A stretch of DNA of 64,000 nt. Origin: Nissolia schottii. Its lineage: Eukaryota > Streptophyta > Magnoliopsida > Fabales > Fabaceae. This document shows, piece after piece, positions 34,643 through 46,348 of this stretch (position 1 is the stretch's first letter; each line of letters starts with the position of its first letter). A model generated the notes under the pieces. The model did not search any database, had not been told where the DNA came from, and saw nothing but the letters and a program-made list of their open reading frames with translations. The stretch is from the NCBI GenBank assembly GCA_003254905.1, contig QANU01006828.1:501886-565885 (forward strand), written 5' to 3'. The position numbers and the translations under genes are program-made.

Positions 34643-36928
34643 AACAAATAACGCGTGATGCATTTTTACTTAATTAATCAACATAAAGCAAATCAAAATA
34701 CTTTTTGCACTTTCAATATGAAGCGATGGTACCAAAATATTATCAATCTATTAACTAAAGTCATTATATATAATTTGCGACTAGGTAGGACTCCAAAAAA
34801 TATTTGATGGGACACATAATGACATAACTCATTTTTATTGTTGGTGCACTCAACTGTGAGATATTATTCTTGTTGTCATACAAAAAAATTTCATAACAAA
34901 ATAGCTAGTGAAGAAAAAAAAATCATTATGAGGGATCAAGTTGATTCTTTAACTAAAATTTACATCAAAACCAAAATTTTAAAAATAAAGCAAAATAATT
35001 TATTTGGTTATATATTATAAGAAACCGGGGCTACATGGGCCTAAGCCCGAGGCTTGAAAATATATAGGGTGCAGTATTAGAAAAAAAACGAGAGCACGTA
35101 CCAGTACCGAATAAGTGAATAACTACTGCCTAAGCCCAAAGTTAGCAAACTTTAGGGAAGGTAATGGATAGAGTAAGGTATTAGCTTAACTCTAACCTTT
35201 TACTTAATTTATTGGATTAAATTTTTTTTACCTTATTTGTGAGTTTTATAAATTAAAATTCTAACTTTATCTACATAAAAATATTTAAACCTTTATCATA
35301 CTCTACTCTACACATTACTTTTTGAAAAATATTTTTATGTTTACAAAAGTATCATCTATATTTAATTTAGTACCTATAAATAACATAATTTAAATTAATA
35401 ACTACATAATTTGTGATAATTAAATAATACTAAAAATTTTAACGAAATAAAATCATAAATCATATCAAGTATCATAATCTCTAATCTTAACAACTAGAAA
35501 ACATAACACAATTTATTTGATATATAAAGAAAAATAAACTTTTTTGTTATAATATAATATATAATATAATATAAATATTTTTTTATATGTATATGGAGTG
35601 CAGGTAGGGTTAGGGTAAGTCTAAGATGAACCCTAACTCTACTCTAACTTAGGCAAGTAATTTAGGATAATTACTAGTACAAGTAAATATTTAAATGGGA
35701 GTGAGATTTTATCCTATCTAATAAGTTGGGTTGGGACGAATCCGGCAGGGTTGTAATTGTCGTCCGCTAGCAAACGTATAATAAAATTTTTTATTATCAA
35801 TTCTAAAAACCCTAGGCTATACGGGCCTAAGCCCAAAACTACCAATTTTGTAGTTAAATAAAAGATAAACGAGACCCAAAACCAAAACATAGTCTCACAC
35901 ACATATTTGACAAAAAGACAAAAACATTGTTAACAGAAAAAACCAGCACACTAGATTTTACAGGAAGGATCTAATACTAGATCTTTTGCCTTAAAATGTG
36001 GAGCAACAACTTCATAATGACCTATCCATTTTACACAGCTTCAACTTTGATTTAACTCCGTTTAAATTTTAAATGATTCTCTTAATAACTTACATAAGAA
36101 AACAATTACCAACCACAACTACATTAAATGCATACCATATAGTACATTGAATAAATTAATTAAATAAAAATTAAAGTAGCGATGCTTAAGAATAAAAAAA
36201 ATAATTGTAATCCGTCGCCATTCTAGATGATTCCAAGTCGGTAGTGATGAGGAATGAGGTTGTCTTTTACCACATGGCTGCAGTCACAACGGGATCACGT
36301 GTGAAAGCAACTTTGAAATACTGTCGACTAGGAAGGTCCGTTTTGATAAGGAAGGACTAATCATGGAGTATCATTAAAATTAACAAAGTCTGCTTTATGT
36401 TATGTCGGTGAGAAATAAGATATCTTTTCACTTTAAAATAATGCAGAGAAACGGTACAGAGTCACATGTGCCAGTTGCCCCCAGTTCAGACAAAGTTGCG
36501 AGTGTAACAGCCCTTATTCCTGAGCTCGATTGGTCAGTGGTGGTTGCATTCCCATTCATTTTTCTTTTTTCTCTTAAATTAAAAATGTTATTTGTACGGA
36601 TCCATTTAACATATTTTTATTAAATTGAATTATTTAAACTCATTTTATATAAAATATCATAACAATTTATATAAATTGATTTGATGTATCAGATAAAATA
36701 AGTTTATTTATTATTTCTCTATTTTTTTAAATACTATCTTTGTAAAGTATCATTTAAATATTAGTTGAGATTATTACTCCTTCATTTTCTCATTCTTTTT
36801 AGTGAGGATTAATTAATTTTCTTGCACTGTAATCCTCTTAAAAGGCCATGAAGTCTTCTCCATGCATGTAGCTAAAATTGGATCCCCTTCATTTTCTCAG
36901 TCTTATAAAAGTGTATTGACTACTTAAA
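34643..36928. other. AT-rich spacer
   Basis: No gene is recognisable. A phrase of the form GGGCCTAAGCCC occurs near 35036 and again near 35828 in the same orientation, which may mark a diverged repeat about 790 bp apart, but I cannot define its ends. The rest is AT-rich. Confidence 0.4.
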
Positions 36929-37082
36929 ATAATGTTAGTTAAACTATTTAAAAGATGTAAACATTTTATCAATACTTTCACAACGCATCATGACACACTA
37001 AATGTATAAAGAATCTCATAATATATTATGAAAAAAGTTATAAGATATTTACACTTTTTAAATAGTCCCACTAACATTTTTG
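36929..37082. mobile_element. Foldback MITE of about 154 bp
   Basis: The two ends are imperfect inverted repeats of about 45 bp. The left begins AATGTTAGTTAAACTATTTA and the right, read inward, AATGTTAGTGGGACTATTTA. Both continue with AAAGATGTAAAC/AAAGTGTAAAT. The short interior has no coding potential. The exact ends and target duplication are not resolved. Confidence 0.65.
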
Positions 37083-38290
37083 TATCTATTGTTGGGAAAA
37101 ACACATATATCCAGCGAAAAAATCACAAGTATAGAGTAGAGATAATAACTTTCCCGATTGAATCTACGATAAACATAATATATGACAAACAATATATTCA
37201 ATCATGTAAAAATTAAATAGGCAAAATAGATAAAGCACACAATGAGAGATGGACAAAAAATTATGGGACCTAATCCAGAAAAATGTCATTATGAAATATC
37301 AATGAATGCAACAAAATGGGGTTTACACATAAAAATTATTTTAAAAAATTGTTAATATTAATACATGGATTAGGTGTGAAATTTACAAACATATGGTTTT
37401 TGTCCGCCGATTTCAAGTATTTAAAAAAACCCTTAAATCGGCACACATGGCACCGATTTCAAATATATTTTTTTTAAAAACCCGAAATCGACACACGTGA
37501 CATTGATTTTAAGTATTTAAAAAAAAACTTGAAATCGACATACCAGACATTGATTTCAGGAAACCATATGATTGTAAATTTTACAATGAACTCATATATT
37601 AGTTTTTTCATAATTTTTGTTCATATTTTTTTGTAAAAAATTCCAGCAAAAGAGTTTTATGGAAGAAATCTCAAAGACAAAAGTCTATTCACTATTAAAA
37701 GAGTAAATATTAGAGTAACACACTCAAAAAACTCACAGGGGATTAAAAAAAAAAGTACATCCAAATAGGAAATAAAAATATTATGAAATTACCAAATGAA
37801 ATCTCACAATTTTTAGAACAAACGAATGAATTCACTTAAAAGTCAAATACAAAATAATATTTAACAAATATCAAAATGAGTCAAAAATATCTCCAATAAA
37901 TACGGCGGCACCGAAGATGCTATGCTGAATTCAGTGCATATATTTCTTCGATATATCAAAATTTTAATTTTTTTATAAAATAATAATAGATAAAATAATT
38001 AATAAGATAAGTGTTAAATAATAAAAACTATAAGACAACATCTATTTATGTATACGTAGAATAACTATTTTTGAGTGAATTGAACACTATGAGTCGAGCA
38101 AAAATAACGTGTTCCCAGACCATCATGTTCCACCCCACCCCCCCAACTCAGTAATTCCCCTAGATTTTTGCTAAGTGGACCCACAATGGTGTATACACAA
38201 GAGATATGGTTGGGGAAAAAAGTTAGGGTAAGTTAAGTAAGTTGGGGGCAGCCACATTCCTAACAGGAACAGCACACGCTCCTCTCTCTC
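37083..38290. other. Spacer upstream of the PMEI gene
   Basis: Positions 37390-37562 hold three or four short units containing CGATTTCA/GAAATCG separated by A-runs, related to the set at 27290-27615. The rest is AT-rich apart from a C-run near 38135-38155. The PMEI promoter lies at the right end. Confidence 0.5.
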
Positions 38291-38291
38291 T

Positions 38292-38298
38292 CTATAAA
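38292..38298 (+). promoter_or_regulatory. TATA box of the PMEI gene
   Basis: TATAAAT follows a CT dinucleotide run and lies 74-80 bases before the ATG at 38372. The leader between them is CA-rich, as is common in plant 5'UTRs. Confidence 0.7.
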
Positions 38299-38371
38299 TC
38301 TAGATCCAAATCCATCTTCTCCTCACACTCTCACAATTCTTCACAACCAAAATCCCCAAACCCCTCCAACC

Positions 38372-38938
38372 ATGGCAACAAAGCATCTGCTACTCCTCCT
38401 CCTCGTCCTCTGTGTAGCAGCAGCAGCAGCAGCCGACCCATCGAATTTCATAAAATCCTCATGCAGTAGCACAAGCTACCCATCAGTCTGCGTGGAATCC
38501 CTGTCCGTCTACGCCAACAGCATCCAGCAAGACCCTCACCAACTGGTCCAGACAGCTCTCACCCTCAGCCTCAACAAGAGCCAATCCACAAAGGAATTCG
38601 TCACCAAGTGCAACAGATTCAGGGGCCTCAAGCCGAGGGAGTACGCGGCGCTCCACGACTGCGCCGACGAGATCGCCGACAGCGTCGACCGCCTCGGGAA
38701 GTCGCTGAAGGAGCTGAAGCTGTGCAAGTTGAAGGGCGAGGACTTCAATTGGCACATAAGCAACGTTGAGACGTGGGTCAGCTCTGCTCTCACTGATGAG
38801 AGCACCTGCGGCGATGGCTTTGCTGGGAGGGCATTGAATGGGAAGATCAAGGCTTCCATTAGGGCTAGAATGGTAAATGTTGCTCAGGTTACTAGCAATG
38901 CCCTCTCACTCATCAACCACTATGCTGCCAATCACTAG
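38372..38938 (+). CDS. Pectin methylesterase inhibitor (PMEI) domain protein
   Basis: This intronless gene encodes 188 residues. The family forms small secreted four-helix bundles that bind pectin methylesterases in the wall and keep pectin methylated; some members are invertase inhibitors. A hydrophobic signal peptide (LLLLLLVLCVAAAAAA, about 6-21) is followed by FIKSSCSSTSYPSVCVESL, the first disulphide pair. Later cysteines sit in ALHDCADEIADSVDRL and DESTCGD, as in the family. The C-terminal helix reads VAQVTSNALSLINHYA. The ATG at 38372 is the first in the leader downstream of the TATA box. Target enzyme specificity cannot be read from sequence. A pectinesterase gene lies about 7.4 kb downstream on the same strand. 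Confidence 0.93.
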   Translation: MATKHLLLLLLVLCVAAAAAADPSNFIKSSCSSTSYPSVCVESLSVYANSIQQDPHQLVQTALTLSLNKSQSTKEFVTKCNRFRGLKPREYAALHDCADEIADSVDRLGKSLKELKLCKLKGEDFNWHISNVETWVSSALTDESTCGDGFAGRALNGKIKASIRARMVNVAQVTSNALSLINHYAANH

Positions 38939-40940
38939 ATGCTGCCGTGCAATCTTAGTCCAATGTTTTTGTTTTTCTTCCTAGTTGTGTTATTTGAACT
39001 TGGACACTGTGCTGCTGACTAATTTAATCATCTATCATTTTGAAATTCTATCCCATGATAGATGACTAATAAGTCACCACAGTATATTGTAACCAACAAG
39101 TTCAAATAAATTTCTTTTTTTTTTTTTTTTGAGGTTGTTGTGGGGAATCATTTTCAATATGGTTTCCGGTGTTCTCTGTTTTGTGTGAGATATTATAATG
39201 TAATTATAAATACTTAATAGAATGTGGATCGTTGGTTGTGATGATTTTGTTGTGTAGTGTGCAGTTGGCTTGTTAGAGTTTTCTTCTTTGTCCAGCTCTT
39301 TTTGTTGTTACTCATCTCAACTTTTGGAAGTAGGAAAGTGAAATGATGTTTTCCCAACTCTTTTTTTTTTTTTTTCCTTATTGTGAATTGTGTATGAACA
39401 ACTACTGTTGATATATGGGTATTATTGAAGTTTAATTAGTTGTTTCCATTAGACTTTTAACCCCAAGCTAAGCATTTTTCGATTTACAATATTAAATAAT
39501 ATAGAGTTGAATTGATATTTATTGTCAGTATAATTTGTTTTTACAAGTTCATTAAATCATCAATAATGCTGAGAGAGAGTGAGAGGGAATACACAAATGG
39601 TGTTAAATCATGTATTGTTTGTTGCATAGATAGAAGTGATTAAGTATTACGTTCATTCATTAAAAAATTTCAAACACAAACAATAATTTAACTCAAAATA
39701 AAATTAGGCCTAGAGGTTTTGAGGAATTGACTTATTCAGAAAGAGCCTAAATTAAAGGCGCAAGTTGTGCCATAATCCATTGGGAAACAGTGGAAGAAAA
39801 AATGGAATCGAAGTCTGCAATGGCGACCAAATTTTAAAGGGTGGAAGAAAAAATGAAACCAAAGTCTGAAATGAAAAATGGATTCAAATGGGGGGATGGG
39901 ATATGGGACCTCCTGCAAGGCTGCAATACCCTTCTCCCTAACTCACTTTGGCAATATTAAGTAATTGGTCTCACCTACCGACCTACTCTTTCTTATTTTT
40001 TTTGAAAGTTTTCTTTTTAATAGACACAATTTTAAAGGTTCATGTTTGAGCGCATATAAAGAAAAAGGAAGTAAATCTTACAAATTTTATTTAACATGCA
40101 CTCGCAAAATTTATGAATGCTATGAACTTGTTAAATATTCTTAAACCAAAAAGAGTTAGAATGGTATTTACACAAGAATATTTCTCATTACTGTGCGCAC
40201 AATTATTATTACCTTAGAATTTCAAGTTCCCCTTTTAAATTTAACTTAGTATATAAACTATTGAATAATCCTCTGAGCACGTTAACATCAAGCATATAAT
40301 TACTTTACCACGTCAAAAAAAAAAAGCATGTTACTTTACATTTGCGTGACATGCGCTGCGCGGTAGAATAAAAGCTAAAGGCAGAAAACAACGGAAAAGA
40401 AATTAAATAGTAGTAAAAAATTGTATGAATATCAACTACTATAGTAACAGTGTAATAATACATTAAGTCCTTTAAATTACTATATGATATTTTTGGAATT
40501 GGAGATTTTTGAAGACGTGTACCGAAATTTGAGACTTGTCCTTCTATAATTGTGTGCTCCTCGGCCCTTTTCAAGGTGTGGGTCATAGATGGGATTGAGG
40601 TAAAGATTTATTGGACTTTAGTGATAAATAATTGCGCCCAGCCACAATTTCAGGCATAAAGTCGCAATCTATAACATTATGGGCCAAATCTAGATATCTA
40701 TCCAACACAATTAAATTCACACTACGCTTCAGCCAACGGTGGGCGAAAATTCAATAAAAACTATGTTGAGATCGGACGTTCCTCTGATCAATGCGTAATT
40801 CTGAATCATTTTTTTCGCCTAGTATGCATGATTCTATTATTTGCTAGAGAAGTAAATGAAAGGGGAGCCAAGACCCTATTGTGCTCTATTTTGTTGGTGA
40901 TCCCTCTTCAAAAGCTAATTATTTGACTTAATATTATATT
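38939..40940. other. 3' flank of PMEI and spacer
   Basis: The PMEI 3'UTR probably ends near 39110, followed by a T-run. The rest is AT-rich with short homopolymers and no supportable gene or repeat. Confidence 0.5.
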
Positions 40941-41120
40941 ACTCTATCTGTTTTAAAATAGTTTTTTTTTAATTTTTTTGTTTTAAATTAGTTATCTATT
41001 TACTAAGTTTAAATATCATTAATTATTTCTTTTATTAACACGCTCTTATGAAATAAACTCTCTCATTCTCATCTATAATATCTCTAACCATCCACTATAA
41101 ATGAGGACAATTAGGTAAAG

Positions 41121-41817
41121 AGCCATGATTATTGCACATCGGGTTATTGCACACTTGGAACAATAACTACTCACAGCACATCGGTCACAACGGAATCGTC
41201 TCTCTCACCTTTTACATTCCACGCTCTCTCTCTCATGACTTTTCTCCTTCAAGAACTCTTGCGACTTAATTATTTGTTCATTTGTTCCTCTATTTATCTT
41301 TCATTTTGTCCATCTTTATGTTCAAAGTCCATCAAATACTTTCCTCTGTTTTGTGTGTGTATATATAACGATTATGCCATATTGTTTAATATAGTTAGGT
41401 CTGAGTTCATGAAAAGATTGTTTTAAATAACAAAAAGGTTGGTCTTTTACTTTGGTAAGATTGTGTTTGTTTTCACCAAAGGGAATCTATATATATAAAG
41501 AACAGTTAGGTCATGCTGTTTAATAAGGTTAGGTATGAGTTCACGAAAATGTTATGTCTTAAATAACAAAAAGGTTAGGTCTTTTACTTTGGTAAGAATG
41601 TGTTTGTTTTCACCAAAGGGTTTCTATATATATAAAGAACGGTTAGGTCATGTTGTTTAATAAAGTTAGGTCTGAGTTCACGAAAAGGTTATGTCCAAGT
41701 ATAATAAAAGGTTGTGTCTGTTTATTTAAACTGATTGTGTCTCAAACAACAAAAAAAGTTAGTTTTTTTTTACTTTGGTAAGGTTGTGTCTATTTTCACT
41801 AAAGGGTTTCTCTCTCT

Positions 41818-41860
<43 letters not shown>

Positions 41861-42310
41861 AAGAACGGTAGGTCATGTTGTTTAATAAGGTTAGGTCTGA
41901 GTTCACGATAAGGTTGTGTCTGTTTATTTAAACTGATTGTGTTTCACACAACAAAAATGTTAGGTCTTTTACTTTGGTAAGGTTGTGTCTATTTTCACCA
42001 AAGGATTTTGTCTGAGTATAGTTAAAGGTTATGTCTCGTTATCTATCATGGTTATGTCTGTGTTTTTTATATACTTAGACACAACCACTGTGATTAGTGA
42101 AAACAAAAACGAAAAAACAAAATTTCAAGAGCCAAGTTGAGAGAGAATGTGCGGAACGGTTATTTGATTTGAGACTATATCAGAGATTGTTATATTTGAA
42201 GCGCGTGAGTGGTTATGATAAGATAATTAAGAGTGTGCTGAGTCGGCAAATTTGAGTTTGTAAAAATAGCCTAGGTGTGCAACAGTTAGGTATGCAAGAA
42301 TAATTACCCC
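41121..42310. mobile_element. TIR element nested in the Stowaway-like element
   Basis: The element is flanked by near-identical 10-bp direct repeats TTAGGTAAAG (41111-41120) and TTAGATAAAG (42311-42320). Its ends are diverged inverted repeats: the left starts AGCCATGATTATTGCACATC and the right, read inward, GGGGTAATTATTCTTGCATAC, and both continue with a TTGCACAC phrase. The interior is mostly the minisatellite at 41370-42060. A 9-10 bp target duplication suggests a MULE-like element. Confidence 0.55.
41370..42060. repeat. Diverged minisatellite, unit about 135 bp
   Basis: Four copies carry the ordered phrases GTTTAATA-GGTTAGGT, GAGTTCACGA, AACAAAAAGGTTAGGTCTTTTACTTTGGTAAG and TTTTCACCAAAGG (phrases not contiguous). 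Copy starts are near 41376, 41509, 41646 and 41872. The third copy is enlarged by extra sequence and a (CT)n(AT)n microsatellite at about 41811-41860. Confidence 0.75.
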
Positions 42311-42413
42311 TTAGATAAAGTATTATTAACTTTTTCTTACTTTTATATTTTTCAATCATTTTATTAATACTCATGTTAAAAAAAATTAACAACTATTTTA
42401 AATCAAAAGAGTA

Positions 42414-43150
42414 TGAAATTGTGGTTACATGTGAGAAAAAGTTAAACACCTTTGATTACAAATTAATGCATGCACAAATGTTTATAAATTATAATGCTCT
42501 GTCCGAAATTTGCAAATTATTTAAGCAAAAGATAAACCAACAGCGGAAATGGATAATTAACTACCGTGAGAAGACGTACATTGTCATTTGTCAATTGTCA
42601 ATTGTCAATTGTCAAATAGTATTTAAGCCAAATACTGTGTTTTTAACTTCATTTTTTTTCCGCTACATAATGAAAGAAAACCAAATTAATATAGTCAACA
42701 AGACTCAAACATGTAGTAGAACAACAAGGTTACGTTACAACGTAATGGTAATGTAACGAAATTCGGTCTAAGTTCGTCGCTTATATTAGGTCTAAGTTCA
42801 ATAAACTTTCATATATAGAATGCTAACAAGCACATAGTTATATTTCATTTATGCCTAACACACGTAAACCAGCAATCAATCAGTACTGGAGGCTGGAGCA
42901 ACCTGTGATTGAAAAAAACAAAAAACAAAAAACACATATATAGTATTAAATATGCACGTAATTACTTGATGTCATTACAAAATGAATATCTATAATTATT
43001 TATTAATGTTAAGTTTAATGTATTATTTTTAATTTATAAGTACTCTTAGACTACTTTATGAATGAAATTCTTATTTTCTCATAAAAAAAATATAAATTGC
43101 TGCAGACTAGAACTTATGAATTTTGAGACATATATGGCTAATCAAAATAT
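42414..43150. other. AT-rich spacer
   Basis: There is no recognisable gene. A short tandem run of TGTCAAT units lies at about 42582-42613. An open frame of 127 codons at 42373-42756 starts within the transposon end and has no family resemblance. Confidence 0.45.
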
Positions 43151-43152
43151 GA

Positions 43153-44183
43153 GCAGTGCTACATGTACATCCTTAAAACATACACTATACATACACCCGT
43201 ATTATAATACGGTGGACCCCTCAAATAACTGCACCGTCCACTTTCTCTCCCACTCGCACCCACACGCATGTGAACTCACGCATATCACAAAACTTTTCCG
43301 CTTTCACTTTCTTCTGTTTTCTCTCTTCTCTCTCGTCGCTCTCATCTCTCATCACTATCATCCTTCATTCTTTCTTCACCCTCGTCATTGTCATCTCTCA
43401 TCCCCCTCTTCACTCTCGTACTCATATAAAAGATTGTGCATTCAAATCACATATATCAGATTCTGCACTAAAATCTGATATCATATTCTATAAAAATATT
43501 TAACTATGCATTAAGTAATATGCATATATGTAAAATTTATGCAATAGAATGTATAAAAATGTGTGTACACATGTATGTGAACTAATTTTTATAAAGTTTG
43601 TCCACTAAAAATGTATAAAAATTGTGAACTTATTTATGTTTGAATAAAATCACAATGCTGTAAACAAGTGCTTAATGTTTGTGCATAAGGTCATATAATG
43701 TTTGTGCACATCATCATATAATGTTTATGCACTAAAAATCTGATATTATATTCTTCAATATTACTTTATGCACTCCATTCAGATTTCATATTCTGCAACA
43801 TAGACCCTTACCACTATTGTTAAAGATAAATCTCATCTATTTTAAAAAGAAAACTAACATTTTATCATCTTAATTCCATTTTAAACAAATTTGACATGAT
43901 AAGAGGATGAAGATGGGGAGGATGAGGAGGATGAGAAGGATGATGATGATGAGAGGATGAAAGAATGACAAGGATGACGATGATGAACATAACAGAACAA
44001 GGATGAGAGGTTGAAGATAATAAGTGAAAACGATGACGAAAACAGGGTTCAGGATTGGGCGCGCGTTATGTATAATTATACGTTTTACGTATAATCATCA
44101 TTAATTGCGTATAAAAAAATCGTATAAAAGAGTGGTGTATGTACGGGTATATGGTTTAGGGATATACATGAAGCATTTCTGTC
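43153..44183. mobile_element. Non-autonomous TIR element B, about 1.03 kb
   Basis: The left end GTGCTACATGTACATCC continues into AAACATACACTATACATACACC. The right end, read inward, gives ATGCTTCATGTATATCCC then AAACCATATACCCGTACATAC. They are imperfect inverted repeats of about 50 bp. The interior has a pyrimidine-rich left part (43300-43420) and a GATGA-rich right part (43900-44020), and it is homologous to the element at 22252-23065. There is no transposase. Confidence 0.6.
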
Positions 44184-46215
44184 AAAATATTAATACGCAT
44201 CGACTAAACTAAATATACATCAAATCAAAACAGCTGAAACTGAATTTAGGTTAATTTGTACTCTGCCACTTTGTGCCTCCAGAATCTTGCAAAGTGTCAA
44301 GCCATTATTCTCAAACATTAATTAAGATCTCTATTTATCCTTTAATTACTCATCTATAAACTAAATAGATTCGCGATTAAAAAGCCTTTTGGTTGCATAA
44401 GTATGTTAATTGAAATTAGGTGATCACAGAGCTGGTAAAGACTCTCTCATTCTTTATATTAAGTGTTGAGAGTTAGGATTTGACCTGTGTTTGCCTACTT
44501 AAATGGGTCTGTATGCGACAAAATTAATTATGATTAGCCATATTGTGTGGATTGCCCCCTCTAGGCTTGTCATGCTTAACAAACATGTTCGACTATGTCG
44601 TCTTGTACTTGGGCCTGGTCTTTATCTTGGGCCATACCAAGATCTATGCAATCGCATTTTTTTTACAAAAAAAAGGAAACAAGAAGTACAATAACACTGA
44701 TTTAATAGAATAAAAAAATAATAAAATTAATTTTTTGGTCTCAATTGAAACATCGGTATCCAAACTCTATTATTAAAAACTTGAATAACCCAACCCGACC
44801 TGATTGAGATTCTATAAAGGAGGTAAAAGTCTGCCAACGAAGATTTTTTCTATTTACCTCTAATTAAATGGTTAAGATATCTTCCACCTTGATTGACCCT
44901 GCATTAATATAGTAATACTGATTTAATACGAGGGAAGAAAAAACGGCAACTGCAGATGAAGGTCTATATTCAGCTATTTTAATCTTTAGACTTCAAGACC
45001 GCCTACAAATCAATAAAATACTACTATGAAAATTGTATGCTTACCTATTAACCAAAAGGAGATTTTAGTAAATAAATATATTTAACAAAAAAAATAAATT
45101 ATAAACTATAAAGAATGCCTTTTAACCAAAAAAGGGACTATTTGAACAAATTTCTCTTAACCAAAATGACTAACTTATAGCCTATGAAAAATAGCTAGAA
45201 AAATTGTCTTTTTGACCAAAAGATAATTTTTATTCAAAGTGGTTAGGCTAATGGGCATCAAAAAGGAAAATTAACCAAAAGCTGTGTTTTTAGCCCAAAA
45301 AGCACATTTTTAACCTAAAAGGTTAGGCTATCTTGGTTGACTACCAAAATTGCTTCAGTTATATGAATAATGAGAGTTTTTCGTCCATTTTTCCTGCCCA
45401 TTTCATGATAAAGACCTCAAACGATTTTTCCAAACAAAACCATCGTTTGCTGTGCTAAATCAATGTTCCTAAGAAAAAATGTAGCAAAAAGTAAAATGGA
45501 AGAAAGCAACTAAGAATATCATTAGAAACAATGAAAATGAAATCAATTATAAATATGAACACCTCGATACATCAATGTGTGTTAGTTCGTGGATAATGTA
45601 TAGTCAAAATATTTCATAAATTAATTCCTACAACTGAAAGAAAAAATTTCTTTTGCTTATTCTGCAAACTAGCGCACATGGGGTTACACTAGAATTCAAG
45701 AAATACTTGAATAAAACGCATATATTACAAGTACAAGGGTACTACCAGGTGAAAATGGTTACTAAGTTCAAAGCAGCTGTTTCCTTCCCCTGTGCTTGAA
45801 GAATTCTGCTACAAAGGATAATATATACAATTTGTCTTTTGCACCATTGTGCATGCACATATTGAACAAGCATACAACTTCGTTCCAACTCAACCATTTT
45901 CCTCAACATCTAATTAGTTTAATTGTGTGTTCCTATAGTCACAGCCGTCACCAACATACCTTGAGTAGCAAGCTTCAGATTTTGCTCTGCATTGATGACC
46001 AGACACTTATTTTTCTCTTGCAATTACAATTTGGACTTTTAGCTACTCTCTGCACTATTAAGCAAACCCAAACAACAATGAACCTGATAAGATTTTAATT
46101 CCTTTTTAATCCTTTCTTGCAATTGAAATCACAGTTTGTATCTGTGTCATTCTAGCATTATCTTTTTAGTATTAAACACAACAACACACGCGTCTTTGAC
46201 CTTCACACTCCACCT
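44184..46215. other. Spacer upstream of the pectinesterase gene
   Basis: This is AT-rich. Positions 45050-45330 contain many short AACCAAAA/TTTTAACC phrases that give a loosely repetitive texture. No gene is supportable. The right end should include the pectinesterase promoter. Confidence 0.45.
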
Positions 46216-46220
46216 AAGAA

Positions 46221-46232
46221 ATATATATATAC
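46221..46232 (+). promoter_or_regulatory. Possible TATA box of the pectinesterase gene
   Basis: An ATATATATATAC run lies about 117-128 bases before the ATG at 46349, followed by a CA-rich leader. The position fits a core promoter, but simple AT repeats are common here. Confidence 0.4.
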
Positions 46233-46348
46233 ACACACAACATGCTCAGAAGCCAAAAACCCAAGAACCAAAGCCAATAAAAAAAAAAACATCATCGAAC
46301 ATTGGTAGTGCTGCAAACCATACTCAAATTATTTCCTTTTCACAAGCA

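Larger units (their letters stand above)
40941..42413. mobile_element. Stowaway-like element, split by a nested insertion
   Basis: The left end ACTCTATCTGTTTTAAAATAG (from 40941) and the right end, read inward from 42413, ACTCTTTTGATTTAAAATAG, are inverted repeats close to the common plant CTCCCTCYGTYYYAAAATA terminus. Each is bordered by TA, the Stowaway target. Removing the inner element (41121-42310, and one copy of its TSD) leaves about 270 bp, a normal MITE size. Confidence 0.6.

Noticed and set aside
42373-42756. 127-codon plus-strand frame
   Set aside because: It starts within a transposon end, is AT-rich, and has no family resemblance.
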